From assembly GCA_945609985.1 (NCBI GenBank), contig CALYZQ010000013.1, positions 1-38,726 on the forward strand: 38,726 nt of DNA. Direction: 5' to 3'. Below are positions 28,856 through 38,624 of the stretch, one piece after another. The number at the start of each line of letters is the position of its first letter. The first letter of the stretch is position 1. Under the pieces are notes generated by a model that saw only the letters and a list, made by a program, of their open reading frames with translations, was not told the origin of the DNA and searched no databases. The stretch comes from an uncultured Lachnospiraceae bacterium. Its GTDB lineage: Bacteria; Bacillota; Clostridia; Lachnospirales; Lachnospiraceae. The translations under genes and the position numbers were made by a program.

Positions 28856-28913
28856 TTGTTTTTTTCCTTTTTAGTAATAATTATATATTTTTTAATAAAC
28901 TCCGGTTACCTTT

Positions 28914-29609
28914 TCACTTTCCTGCTTCCTGCACCCATTTAAGCTCTGTTGCCGGAACTACAACATAATTCTCGGCTCCTTCGCCAACACGCAAATACAC
29001 ATTGCGAATCCCTGCCTGAATAATGGTTCTTGCACATAGCGGACAGGGCTTTGCTTCATGAATGGAGTTGTCACCGGGATTCACTCCAACCAAGTAAAGG
29101 TCTGCACCGATTGTTTGCTGGCGCGAACAGTTTAACAAGGCATTTGCTTCTGCATGAATTGCTCTGCATATCCCATAGCCTTCGCCCTGATGCATGTTTC
29201 TATCGATTCTGGGACATGTGCCCAAATCGCTACAATTGTCAAAGCCTCTGGGTGCACCGTTATATCCCGTAGATATTACCACATCATCCTTTACAATCAC
29301 TGCACCATACTTACGTTTCATGCAGGTACTTCTATATGCAAACACCTCTGCACAGTTCAAATAGGTATCAATTTTAGAAACCCTTTTGGAAGACACCGGT
29401 CTGACCATGTGGCATCGTTCTGAAAACAAATAATCCAAGGATACATTCAATTCCTTCGCAATCGACAGAAGCTTCTCTGTTTCTGGATAACCCAGTCCCG
29501 ATTCCCATTTCGAAATAGTCTGTCTTGATATCGACAAAGTCTCTGCCAATTGCTCCTGTGTAATATTTCTTTTATTCCGTATTTCCTTCAGATTTTCAGC
29601 AAATCCCAT
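28914..29609 (-). CDS. Xre HTH domain fused to a deoxycytidylate deaminase-like domain
   Basis: Residues 1-~66: 'LKEIRNKRNITQEQLAETLSISRQTISKWESG'; from ~80: 'CMKRKYGAVIVKDDVVISTGYNGAPRG', 'HAEANALL', 'PCPLCARTIIQAGI' (zinc-dependent deaminase motifs). One uninterrupted frame. Confidence 0.92.
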   Translation of the reverse strand: MGFAENLKEIRNKRNITQEQLAETLSISRQTISKWESGLGYPETEKLLSIAKELNVSLDYLFSERCHMVRPVSSKRVSKIDTYLNCAEVFAYRSTCMKRKYGAVIVKDDVVISTGYNGAPRGFDNCSDLGTCPRIDRNMHQGEGYGICRAIHAEANALLNCSRQQTIGADLYLVGVNPGDNSIHEAKPCPLCARTIIQAGIRNVYLRVGEGAENYVVVPATELKWVQEAGK

Positions 29610-29712
29610 AAAATCCCCTCCGTTTTCCTAGTGTACATCAATATTATACAAACATATGCTTGCAATGCCACCAACTTACTTTTGCGTTTTCGCAACCTGG
29701 AGTGGAATCTAG

Positions 29713-30168
29713 CTAAACATCTTTTTCAAAAGTGTATCCTACTCTCTCTTCTCCGTCTGCCGTAGTACAAGGTCCGATTTCCGTCAACAGATATCCTGCC
29801 GACAAGTATAATGCTCTCGCCGCGGTATTATCTTCTGTTGTGTGAATTCCAACCTTTGTAAACCCCTGTTTTCTTGCAATCTCTTCCACAGCAGACACTA
29901 TGTATTTACCTATTCCCATACGGTGATATGCTGGCTTTACCTGCAACATCCCCAACCACAATTCATCCTCTGTGAAATCAATCCGAAACCAAGCTACCGG
30001 AACTGTTGTTTGAACGATATAGTATATCGAATCCTTCCCCGCAAGAAGCTGCTTCCAAATATCCAAGCTTCTGTGTGCTCCATGCAGACTCTCAATATTT
30101 TCATTGTATGTTTCATTTATAAATGTCAGATTATCCTGTGAAGCAATTGTGTACTTTAAATTCTGCAT
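29713..30168 (-). CDS. GNAT-family N-acetyltransferase
   Basis: 'LGMLQVKPAYHRMGIGKYIVSAVEEIARKQGFTKVGIHTTEDNTAARALYLSAGY'; ATG at 30168 with GAGGTGG upstream. Confidence 0.88.
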   Translation of the reverse strand: MQNLKYTIASQDNLTFINETYNENIESLHGAHRSLDIWKQLLAGKDSIYYIVQTTVPVAWFRIDFTEDELWLGMLQVKPAYHRMGIGKYIVSAVEEIARKQGFTKVGIHTTEDNTAARALYLSAGYLLTEIGPCTTADGEERVGYTFEKDV

Positions 30169-30206
30169 TGCTGAAACCACCTCTGTTACCCCTTCTATTA
30201 AATTCC

Positions 30207-30809
30207 TCAATAAAACATAAACATCAACAAATCCCAATACATATGCAGAGTAATCGGTATCAGTATATTTCTGCTCTTCATAAAAGTCAGGCTAAAAATA
30301 ACACTTAACACTACCACTGATACAAAACCGAATCCCTCGAAATTACGGATAAATACCCCATTATGAATCCAGCTGGGGAAATGAATTGCAAGAAACATTA
30401 CCGCATTTACAATAATACATTTCCACTTATTTTCTTCCGTAATTGTGGCGTTGAGAAGCCAGCCGCGAAATACCATTTCCTCCGTCAAACCCACAAACAG
30501 AACAATGATTATTTCATCCGCGCCAAAATCCTTGGCAAGTGCAAGCCTTCCCTTTTCCAAAATGGCACCGACTGATAAATAAACCGTAAACAAAATAAAG
30601 AACGGTAAATACTTCAGACCGTTAACCTTCGCAGTAAACATCTCTTTCAGTGTAATGCATACATGGAACTTACTAATCAGTAGGAATGCCGGAACTGTCC
30701 ATACAAGATTTTTTATAATTCCGCTTTTCACAAATTGGCTTAGTGCATTGTTTGGAATTAAGCTGTCTATGGCATCCTTAATGAAAAACTCAAAAACAGA
30801 CCATACCAT
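30207..30809 (-). CDS. CPBP-family intramembrane metalloprotease-like protein
   Basis: 'GLTEEMVFRGWLLNA' and 'IVNAVMFLAIHFPSW' motifs; multiple TM segments. 5' end uncertain (frame open to 30905; first internal ATG at 30809). Confidence 0.85.
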   Translation of the reverse strand: MVWSVFEFFIKDAIDSLIPNNALSQFVKSGIIKNLVWTVPAFLLISKFHVCITLKEMFTAKVNGLKYLPFFILFTVYLSVGAILEKGRLALAKDFGADEIIIVLFVGLTEEMVFRGWLLNATITEENKWKCIIVNAVMFLAIHFPSWIHNGVFIRNFEGFGFVSVVVLSVIFSLTFMKSRNILIPITLHMYWDLLMFMFY

Positions 30810-30861
30810 ATAAAAGACAATTATTGACCTGACATGTGATTCATGTGTACTGTGCCTCCCA

Positions 30862-31434
30862 TTACACCTCAAGCAATGTCGCTCTACAGGGTGCTCCGTC
30901 TGCACCGCCCAGATTTAACGGTGCTGCATGCAATATGTATCTACCCTCCGGCACCTGTGCAAGGCGAATGCCCTCCAGTAGTACTACCTCTTTGGAAAGA
31001 AGCTCTAAATGCACGGGAATCGGGTCTCCGTCCGGACCGAAGGACTGAGATTCAATGCCTAAAAGTTCCATACCATATTGATTGCAAAGCTTGGCAGCCT
31101 CCATGGTAATGACTGCATTCCCCTTAAACAGAAGCTTCCCCGGCGCAGTTTTAAGGATTTCCTCCAGCCACTCAGCATCCGGTGCTCCATCACAGGAAAC
31201 CACAAGTGCCTCACCTACAAGCTTCTCCAAAGGAACTTCATCTATCTTTTTGCCATCATCAAAAAAGTGATAAGGTGCATCCACATGGGTTCCGTTGTGC
31301 GCACACATGGACAGCGCAGTTACATTGCTCACTGCCCCGCCTGCGATGGTGAGCACTTTTTCTCCCTTGGGAACCGGGTCACCGGGATAAACACAACAGG
31401 AAAATACTTCCTGAGAAATATCATATATTTTCAT
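30862..31434 (-). CDS. cyclase / kynurenine formamidase-like family protein
   Basis: 'YDISQEVFSCCVYPGDP', 'SMCAHNGTHVDAPYHF'; GGAGGG ribosome-binding site before ATG 31434. Confidence 0.9.
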   Translation of the reverse strand: MKIYDISQEVFSCCVYPGDPVPKGEKVLTIAGGAVSNVTALSMCAHNGTHVDAPYHFFDDGKKIDEVPLEKLVGEALVVSCDGAPDAEWLEEILKTAPGKLLFKGNAVITMEAAKLCNQYGMELLGIESQSFGPDGDPIPVHLELLSKEVVLLEGIRLAQVPEGRYILHAAPLNLGGADGAPCRATLLEV

Positions 31435-31496
31435 TTGCAATACCCTCCGTTTACAATTTCATACAATAATAGCCTTCCATTACTACCTTTCACTCA

Positions 31497-32231
31497 CTAG
31501 ACCACATTTATCTGGCACATTTTCATGGCTTCCAACGCATTTTTATGGCTTTCCGGGGTGACTCCCGCACAACACTTCTCTATTACGGACACTTCCACCT
31601 CAGGCAAATATGCCTTGATGAGCATCGCATTAGATATGACACATATGTCAGTACACAATCCCACCAACACAACCTCTTTTAGTCCCGATTTTTCCTTAAG
31701 GTATTCAGCTAATTCTACCGAGCCAAAGGTTGGCTTATCAAACACTTTATCCTCGGGTTTTCTTAAGCTTTCAGTCTCCGCACAAAGCTGCCAGCCTTCT
31801 GTCTCTTTGATACAATGAGGCACGGGAAGCTTCTTTCCCTCCTGGGTCTCCATATAATTTGCGAAATGGGTATCTCTTGTGTAAATGACATCTCCGTCAT
31901 GTTCTTTGATGGCAGTTACAACGTTCTCTACTATTGCCACCGCTTCCGGAGTTCCCAGCACGCCATCCACAAAATCCTTCTGCATATCTACAACAACCAA
32001 AACCTTGTCCTTCCGCTTGCCCTGAACAGCCTGCGGATCCTCCTCCATCACATATTCCGGCGTGAATGCCTGATTGATTTCCGCAATCTCCCTCTTACCG
32101 TCAATGTAGTCCCGATACATATCAAATAAATCAATATCACAGTTATCCAAACCGTCATCATATGTATTCCACTGACGGATTAACTCGATGCGCTGCTGCT
32201 TTGTTGTGTCCTTGATTAATATACTTTCCAT
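31497..32231 (-). CDS. isochorismatase-family cysteine hydrolase (nicotinamidase-like) with N-terminal extension
   Basis: 'KVLVVVDMQKDFVDGVLG', 'GDVIYTRDTHFANYM', 'VVLVGLCTDICVISNAM'; about 75 aa precede the catalytic domain. Confidence 0.9.
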   Translation of the reverse strand: MESILIKDTTKQQRIELIRQWNTYDDGLDNCDIDLFDMYRDYIDGKREIAEINQAFTPEYVMEEDPQAVQGKRKDKVLVVVDMQKDFVDGVLGTPEAVAIVENVVTAIKEHDGDVIYTRDTHFANYMETQEGKKLPVPHCIKETEGWQLCAETESLRKPEDKVFDKPTFGSVELAEYLKEKSGLKEVVLVGLCTDICVISNAMLIKAYLPEVEVSVIEKCCAGVTPESHKNALEAMKMCQINVV

Positions 32232-32246
32232 GGCGACCTCCCTAAC

Positions 32247-32768
32247 TCACTCCACAAAATACACATATCCTTCTTTTCTGGGTCCCGCCTTGGGAGGCTC
32301 CACGTCCGCATACCCCAACACGCAGTTGCCGATTCCCTCATACTCACCTTCTATTCCCAAGGACTTTAGGATTTCCTTACCCTCTTCACTCTCAAACATT
32401 TCCTTTGCACGGTGAATCCAACAGCTGCCGATGCCCAAATCATGAGCGGCCAGCATGAGGTTACCCATCACGAGACTGCCGTCATATACATGAGTTCCTA
32501 CATTCTTATCTGCCAAAACAACCAATACTACCGGCGCACCATAAAAGGGATCTATATTACTTCCCATAACCTGTGCATTCATCTTGGAAAGCTTATCTCG
32601 AAGCTCCTTGTTGGTAACTGCCAGAATGATGGGAGACTGTTTGTTCATCCCGGTTGCGGCATAGGTACCGGCCTCCACAATTTTCTCAATAATATCCTTA
32701 GGTACCATATCCGGCTTATATTTTTTTATACTTCTTCTGGTGATAATGTTCTCTAATACTTTACTCAT
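32247..32768 (-). CDS. nitroreductase-family protein
   Basis: 'ENIITRRSIKKYKPDMVPKDIIEKIVEAGTYAATGMNKQSPIILAV', 'LGIGSCWIHRAKEMF'. Confidence 0.93.
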   Translation of the reverse strand: MSKVLENIITRRSIKKYKPDMVPKDIIEKIVEAGTYAATGMNKQSPIILAVTNKELRDKLSKMNAQVMGSNIDPFYGAPVVLVVLADKNVGTHVYDGSLVMGNLMLAAHDLGIGSCWIHRAKEMFESEEGKEILKSLGIEGEYEGIGNCVLGYADVEPPKAGPRKEGYVYFVE

Positions 32769-32813
32769 ACAAAATCTCCTTTCAATTGTCATAAACACAC
32801 AATATCGTTACAC

Positions 32814-33299
32814 CTACCAAAACTTTAAATTCTCAATCAGGGACTTCACCTTGCTAAGTGTCTCACTAATCTCCTTCACCTTATCCACTGTTGCATTCAG
32901 ATTTTTCACAGCCACAGACAACTCCTCCGTATCTAATCCCTCTATGGCTTTGTTTAGTGCATCTACATCAAGACTGTCTATTGTCTCGTTTATTGCTTCC
33001 ACATCCAGCTGTGTGACCTTCTTGGAAACCTCTACCCAGTCCACACTCTCCAGCACATTGTTTACGTTTTCCATAAGTTTGTTAATTGTAACCAGCGACA
33101 AATTAAAGTCTTCCAGTTCAATTTCTGAAACACTCTCGATAATGTACTGCGTTTCCTCCGATAGGCCCTGATACTTGTTATACAGAAGGATGCCGCATAT
33201 CAACAGTCCCAGTGTAGTAATCACGGAAAAAATACTCACAATCCTAGAAAATAACAGTTCCTGCCTAAGCTTCTTTACGTCCTTTTCCTCAATAATCAT
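32814..33299 (-). CDS. bitopic membrane protein with tandem 12-residue repeats
   Basis: TM 'IVSIFSVITTLGLLICGILLY', then repeats VTQLDVEAINET/IDSLDVDALNKA/IEGLDTEELSVA/VKNLNATVDKV; follows the ABC-2 permease by 12 nt. Confidence 0.75.
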   Translation of the reverse strand: MIIEEKDVKKLRQELLFSRIVSIFSVITTLGLLICGILLYNKYQGLSEETQYIIESVSEIELEDFNLSLVTINKLMENVNNVLESVDWVEVSKKVTQLDVEAINETIDSLDVDALNKAIEGLDTEELSVAVKNLNATVDKVKEISETLSKVKSLIENLKFW

Positions 33300-33311
33300 G
33301 TTCCAATCCTC

Positions 33312-34460
33312 CTACTGCTTTGTCTGAATCAGTTTCTCCAAAACAAAGTCTACTACAATTAAGGCGACACAATAAACCAACATTCTGTAAAGAAAGAAGT
33401 CATTGTGAATGGAATTTAAATAGTAAAATGGAGGCAATAAATACTGAATCCATTTCATACTCTTCACTTCGAAAAACACCGGACACAACACAAACATCAA
33501 AAGCATTAATATGGGAATGGAGGTCCCCAATCTTTGTATTTTGCCGCAAAGTTTGGTAGCAATACTGCAAAATACACTGGTTGCCAGAATGAATAACGCC
33601 ATGTTGCGGAATTCTACTATCGCTCTTGTGAAAATACCGGAGCACAAAAGGGCTATCAGCACAGCTATGCCTGCATATATCATTGCCGTAAACTCGTATG
33701 CATAAAAGTATTTTTTTCGTCCATCCAAAGGAACTCTGGCAAATACACCGTTTCTTTCATCCTGCAAATAATACATTGCCGCCGCCAAACCACACAATAC
33801 AATCACCAGTGCCAGCATTCCGCGCAGAGGCGTGGTCAGATAACTTTCTCCCACCGCTTCGCTTGCATCATCCTTTTCATTTGCATAGGCAAACTCAAAC
33901 AAATCTCCTTCCACCCTGGCAGCTTCAAAGTTTTCAAGAAGAATGTCCTCCGAAGGAGCTACTCCATCCAACAATTCATAAGTAATGTAGTTGCGATAAA
34001 TGGAATAGGATACATGGGAATACATGGACCCGTAAAGCTTTTCTCTGGAGAGCTGCAACGCTACATTGTCCTCTCTCTCCACAATATGAAGCAGCTTGGC
34101 ATCATAATTGCCGGCTGTATACATATCCAACTGTTTTTGCATTTCATCCGGGAAAAACCATGCTGCGTCGGCTCTTCCACTCACTACTTCCCTGTATGCT
34201 TCTTCCCCGTCATCTATTACCTGATAATTGATGATTCCGCGGTTTCTAAGCAAATCTTCCACAATCTTTGAAGACAGTGAATCCTCGGGATTCTCCTGAC
34301 AAAGCACAATGGTAAGCATTCCGCTGTCCTGCTTGGACACCACCTGCATCCCTACCACCAAAAGCGGTATGGCACATAAAAGCAGCAGAAACGTATTTTT
34401 TTTTAGCAATCGCTTGCTCAACATAAAATAGCAGAGCAACATTTTACGAAATCCGTTCAT
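33312..34460 (-). CDS. ABC-2 type permease
   Basis: TM near N-terminus, ~170-aa extracytoplasmic region, then a cluster of TM segments, typical of ABC-2 permeases. Confidence 0.85.
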   Translation of the reverse strand: MNGFRKMLLCYFMLSKRLLKKNTFLLLLCAIPLLVVGMQVVSKQDSGMLTIVLCQENPEDSLSSKIVEDLLRNRGIINYQVIDDGEEAYREVVSGRADAAWFFPDEMQKQLDMYTAGNYDAKLLHIVEREDNVALQLSREKLYGSMYSHVSYSIYRNYITYELLDGVAPSEDILLENFEAARVEGDLFEFAYANEKDDASEAVGESYLTTPLRGMLALVIVLCGLAAAMYYLQDERNGVFARVPLDGRKKYFYAYEFTAMIYAGIAVLIALLCSGIFTRAIVEFRNMALFILATSVFCSIATKLCGKIQRLGTSIPILMLLMFVLCPVFFEVKSMKWIQYLLPPFYYLNSIHNDFFLYRMLVYCVALIVVDFVLEKLIQTKQ

Positions 34461-34484
34461 GATACCTCTCCTTCACACCGCCTA

Positions 34485-35726
34485 TTATCTGTTACCGGCA
34501 ATCTTCCGCTTTCTCATGGCTGTCGCCAGTACTAAGAACAACAGCAGATAACCAAGTAGCAACACCATTTCTATAGCTGTGGACTCTTCCATCAGAAGAT
34601 TCCCACCATAATTTACTGCAACACCCGTGGGTAACAGAGGCTGCACCATCTGTATACTCTCCGGGAAAAAGGAGATGGGATAAAAGCATCCCGACAAATA
34701 GCCCAGACTTAAAGCACATAAAAACTGTAACAAAATACCGCTGACCATATCCGAGGTCAGTTCAAACAGCAGAAGCTGCATGGCACAAATCACCGCCGCT
34801 ACCGGAAGCATTTTTACATAAAATCCAAACAGGATGCCGATGCCTTCTCGTTCCCACTCTGGCAGAGTAAAACCGGTAAGCCCCATGGCTACCGCCACAA
34901 GTACAATCACCAGAAGAAAACTGGTTGCCATCAGTACAAAATATGCCACAAACTCACCTGCCATCTGGCTAAGAGTATTCTGCCCCTTAGAGGAAAGAAG
35001 TGCCGGCAGGGCATGGTCCTTTTTTATATAGAGCGGACTTCCCGCAATTCCCCACAAAAGCAGAAACAGAACGGTAAATCCACACAAATAATAGCCTATC
35101 ATAGACAAATTCCCTGATAAGCACATAATTTCCAGTTCATAAACAGAGGTTCTTCCCAAAATAAAATCAAGGAATCGCAGATACAGCTCATCCGTTGCCT
35201 GCCAGTAAATATCAGACATACCGTTGTTCACCAAATAATTCTGCATTCCGTATATGGCATTCTGAGACTCCGTAAGTAAGCTGGAAATCGTATTTACCAG
35301 CTCATTCATAATCATGCTGCCGAGTCTTAAAGAACCTGAAGTAGACACATAGGTAAGAGGCATATTTTCACCCCGTACAGCAGCCTCCACAAAGCCCTCC
35401 GGCACGATGACAAAAGCGGACAGCGTTCCATGGTTTAATCTGTCCCTCGCCTCTTCTTCCTCCATCTCAATAAACTCAATGGCAAATCGGGAGGAATCCA
35501 AATGCTGCAGGGCAGAAATACCGAAGCCTAAATAGGAGCCACTGATATCTCCCACCAGACCGATTTGCACTTTCTGCTTCTTTTCGGAAGAAGAATCCGC
35601 TATCAACATTACTTTAGAAATCAGCGCAATACAGCCTGTTAAAAGTAGTGTCATAATTAACACTGCGGGTAATGCCTTTTTTACACGCTTCATCTGCGCC
35701 AGAAGATAAATTCGAAACCTTGTCAT
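34485..35726 (-). CDS. ABC-2 type permease
   Basis: Same architecture; 'GILLQFLCALSLGYLSGCFYPISFFPESIQMVQPLLPTGVAVN' is characteristic. Likely ATG 35726 (GGAG upstream); ORF opens at 35738. Confidence 0.87.
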   Translation of the reverse strand: MTRFRIYLLAQMKRVKKALPAVLIMTLLLTGCIALISKVMLIADSSSEKKQKVQIGLVGDISGSYLGFGISALQHLDSSRFAIEFIEMEEEEARDRLNHGTLSAFVIVPEGFVEAAVRGENMPLTYVSTSGSLRLGSMIMNELVNTISSLLTESQNAIYGMQNYLVNNGMSDIYWQATDELYLRFLDFILGRTSVYELEIMCLSGNLSMIGYYLCGFTVLFLLLWGIAGSPLYIKKDHALPALLSSKGQNTLSQMAGEFVAYFVLMATSFLLVIVLVAVAMGLTGFTLPEWEREGIGILFGFYVKMLPVAAVICAMQLLLFELTSDMVSGILLQFLCALSLGYLSGCFYPISFFPESIQMVQPLLPTGVAVNYGGNLLMEESTAIEMVLLLGYLLLFLVLATAMRKRKIAGNR

Positions 35727-35750
35727 ATTATTCTCCATAGGTTTTATTAA

Positions 35751-35782
35751 GGCGCAGTACTAACGAAAGTCTGCACTGCGCC
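35751..35782 (-). promoter_or_regulatory. intercistronic stem-loop between ABC ATPase and permease genes
   Basis: Perfect 8-bp GC-rich stem GGCGCAGT (35751-35758)/ACTGCGCC (35775-35782); no long T run. Confidence 0.5.
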
Positions 35783-35793
35783 CACTCATTCTT

Positions 35794-36456
35794 TTATAGC
35801 TTTCCCACCAGATGATGTACATTGCCATCATACTCATAGGGTGTAAGAAAACCATTCTTCAAAATATACCATTTATCGCACAAATCCAATTCCTGCACAT
35901 CATGGGTTGCGAGTAAAATCCTGCCTCCCTGCTGCTTGTAGTCCTTCAGGTAATTGTAAATGCGTTCCTTGCACACCAAATCAAGGGCTGCGGAGGGTTC
36001 ATCCAATAAAAGCACCTTGGGATTTGCCGCAACCACACAGCCGATGGACAATCTCTTCTTCATACCACCGGACATTTTATTGACAGGGACTTTAATAAAC
36101 TCCGGAATCCCAAGCATGGCAAGAACACCGCTTTCAAGCTCCTGCTTCAGGGTATTTTTATCATACCAAAGCAGAAGGTTATCCCAAGCGGTCAGTTCCT
36201 CCAACAAAGGATTACCCTGCGGAACATAGCCCAAAATCTGTGTACGCAGTTCCTTGTTGTGAAGGAGATCCTGCCCCATCCAGTCCACACTTCCGCCATC
36301 CGGCTTCAAAACACCTGCCAAAACGGAAAGCAGTGTGGACTTTCCGCTTCCGTTACCGCCTAAAATGCCCACACAGCTTCCTTCCTCTACAGAGAGAGTA
36401 ATATTATTTAAAACGTTCTTTTTCTTGTAAGATTTTTTGATATTAACAATATTCAT
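35794..36456 (-). CDS. ABC transporter ATP-binding protein
   Basis: Walker A 'LGGNGSGKSTLL', signature 'KMSGGMKKRLSIGCVV', Walker B 'VLLLDEPSAALD'; start 2 nt after the upstream stop codon. Confidence 0.95.
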   Translation of the reverse strand: MNIVNIKKSYKKKNVLNNITLSVEEGSCVGILGGNGSGKSTLLSVLAGVLKPDGGSVDWMGQDLLHNKELRTQILGYVPQGNPLLEELTAWDNLLLWYDKNTLKQELESGVLAMLGIPEFIKVPVNKMSGGMKKRLSIGCVVAANPKVLLLDEPSAALDLVCKERIYNYLKDYKQQGGRILLATHDVQELDLCDKWYILKNGFLTPYEYDGNVHHLVGKL

Positions 36457-36458
36457 GA

Positions 36459-38624
36459 TTACCATTCTATATCGAAATCATCATAGTAGTCGTCGTAAAT
36501 CTTTTCATATCCGCCAAAGCTCATACCGGATACTAAATCATCGATGTCCATTTCTGCAAACTCTTCAATCATGTCTACAAATTCAGAAGGTAAATCTGTC
36601 TCATCCAGCTTATCAAGGAACTTATCCCAATCGATAGTGTCCCAATAATCCTCGATGGAATCCTCATCCTCAACCATAATCAACTTCTTGCCGGAAGGAA
36701 TGGATACCTTCTTGCCGGAGCCCTGAGATGTCTTTACAGAAAGAGTTCCCCACTCATCCTCACCGGTTCTAACACTGATTACACATTCACCGGATTTTTT
36801 GCTTGTCTTGCAATCAATTTCAACTTCCAATTCAGCCAGCATGGAGCTTGCAGAGCTCATACCGATTACTCTGTTGATACCTGAGGAGGGCTTAATTACA
36901 AAGTTACCGCTTAAGTAACCCTTCTTGATCTCATCAATATTGAAATCGGTAGCAATAATATCACAAATGCTTGCACCATTATACTGGATTGCGAATTCAC
37001 CGGAAATCTTCTTGCCGGAATCCTTACCCGTACCTGCAATAGCAACTTCCTCACCATCATATATAATGCTTGCCTTGTAACCGAAATTCTTGCCCTTATG
37101 AGGAGCAATTACGCTAAACTCTACAGTATCCCACTCATCGCCGATGGTAAAGCTTCTGCCTCTGATGTTGCCCTTGCCGTCAACATAAACTTCCATCTCA
37201 AATTCGAACTCATAGTCACCGATTTCATCGGTACTGTCTGCCGCATACTCTAGACCCTCTAAGAAGGATTCGTACACTTCTTCGGCATCCATGTCAAATT
37301 CCATACCCAAATCTTCGAAGTCAGACTCTGCAAGACCTTCACATACCTTGTAAATAATCTTCTCTACTTCCTTGTCCTTAATAAGCTCTTCAATCACAGC
37401 TTCTGCAATCTTCTGCAGGGTATCTGCATCGATGATAACGGTAAGTTCAGTACACTTCTCAGTAATACCCTCTGCTCTCAAGCTTCTGCCTTCTTTCATC
37501 TTTACATCATCAATGCAACCGAGTGCAATTTCACTGTATTTATTGATTAACTTTTCTACCTGTGCATCGTTGGGAATGATACCTACAATAAGCTCAATAA
37601 ACTCATAATACTGAGTCATAACGTCCATATCCATACCGGACATTTCTTCCATATCAACACCCAAATAGGTCTTGGAAATCTCAGGAATTGCCATATATAT
37701 TGCCAATCCGTCTTTCATGTCTTCAATGACATCAATACTTGCCAACTGGTCTTTTCCCAATAAGAATGCCATGTTAGCCTGCACTGCTTTATCCTTTAAG
37801 GAACTGTCAAATTTAATGGTAGCATCCTTAAACCAGGATGTATCTACTCCGGCAAAGCCTGACATACTCAACATTTCCTGGCCGGCCTCACCAAGCTCAA
37901 ACTTAATCTCACCGCTTGAGCTCATATTAAACATATTTTTCAACTGGTCATGTGCGTCTCCATACACATTGGATACCAGACCGCTTGCATCCTTGACATT
38001 CTGCATCTCAACCCACTGATAATATTTGTCAGGGGAAGAGAAGGTCTTCTTTGCAAAGTTAGCAAGTGCTGACAAATTAAATACAATCAACAATGCAACG
38101 GCAATTACAACTGCACCTACAATTGCAAGCACAATCTTACCTGTCTTTTTCTTCTTAGGCTTCTCCTGTGCTACAGGTGCCGCAGGAACCGGTGCAACAG
38201 GGGGCACAGGTGCTGCCTGCGCTACAGGCTGCTGTACGGGTGCAACAGGGGTTACAGGTACCTCCTGCACTACGGGCTGCTCTGCCACGGGTGCTACGGG
38301 GGTTACAGGTGCCTCCTGCACTACGGGCTGCTCTGCCACAGGTGCTACGGGGGTTACGGGTACCTCCTGCACTACAGACTGCTCTGCCATGGGTGCTACG
38401 GGGGTTACAGGTGCCTCCTGCACTACGGGCTGCTCTGCCACGGGTGCTACGGGGGTTACGGGTACCTCCTGCACTACGGGCTGCTCTGCCACAGGCGCTA
38501 TAGGTGCTGCAGGCTGCTCAGCAGGTACTCCGGGAACATCCGGTGTAACATCCAGGCGGTATCCACACTGGGTACAGAACTTACTGCCGTCTGCAATTTC
38601 TTTTCCACAATTTTTGCAAAACAT
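36459..38624 (-). CDS. zinc-ribbon membrane protein with proline-rich tandem repeats and large extracytoplasmic domain
   Basis: N-terminal '[21 protein letters not shown]', Pro/Val/Gln repeats, KPKKKK then TM '[21 protein letters not shown]', ~520-aa C-terminal region; ATG 38624 with GGAGGGAGG upstream. Confidence 0.9.
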   Translation of the reverse strand: MFCKNCGKEIADGSKFCTQCGYRLDVTPDVPGVPAEQPAAPIAPVAEQPVVQEVPVTPVAPVAEQPVVQEAPVTPVAPMAEQSVVQEVPVTPVAPVAEQPVVQEAPVTPVAPVAEQPVVQEVPVTPVAPVQQPVAQAAPVPPVAPVPAAPVAQEKPKKKKTGKIVLAIVGAVVIAVALLIVFNLSALANFAKKTFSSPDKYYQWVEMQNVKDASGLVSNVYGDAHDQLKNMFNMSSSGEIKFELGEAGQEMLSMSGFAGVDTSWFKDATIKFDSSLKDKAVQANMAFLLGKDQLASIDVIEDMKDGLAIYMAIPEISKTYLGVDMEEMSGMDMDVMTQYYEFIELIVGIIPNDAQVEKLINKYSEIALGCIDDVKMKEGRSLRAEGITEKCTELTVIIDADTLQKIAEAVIEELIKDKEVEKIIYKVCEGLAESDFEDLGMEFDMDAEEVYESFLEGLEYAADSTDEIGDYEFEFEMEVYVDGKGNIRGRSFTIGDEWDTVEFSVIAPHKGKNFGYKASIIYDGEEVAIAGTGKDSGKKISGEFAIQYNGASICDIIATDFNIDEIKKGYLSGNFVIKPSSGINRVIGMSSASSMLAELEVEIDCKTSKKSGECVISVRTGEDEWGTLSVKTSQGSGKKVSIPSGKKLIMVEDEDSIEDYWDTIDWDKFLDKLDETDLPSEFVDMIEEFAEMDIDDLVSGMSFGGYEKIYDDYYDDFDIEW
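38238..38492 (-). repeat. five tandem 51-bp in-frame repeats (17 aa each)
   Basis: Units at 38238-38288, 38289-38339, 38340-38390, 38391-38441, 38442-38492, encoding AEQPVVQE(V/A)PVTPVAPV-type units; units 2 and 4 are identical. Confidence 0.93.

Noticed and set aside
31296-31305. TGTGCGCACA palindrome resembling the LacI operator core
   Set aside because: Encodes the conserved CAHNGTH catalytic motif of the cyclase; the match does not extend to the outer operator bases
38238-38492. Possible CRISPR array
   Set aside because: Repeats are contiguous 51-bp in-frame coding units with no spacers
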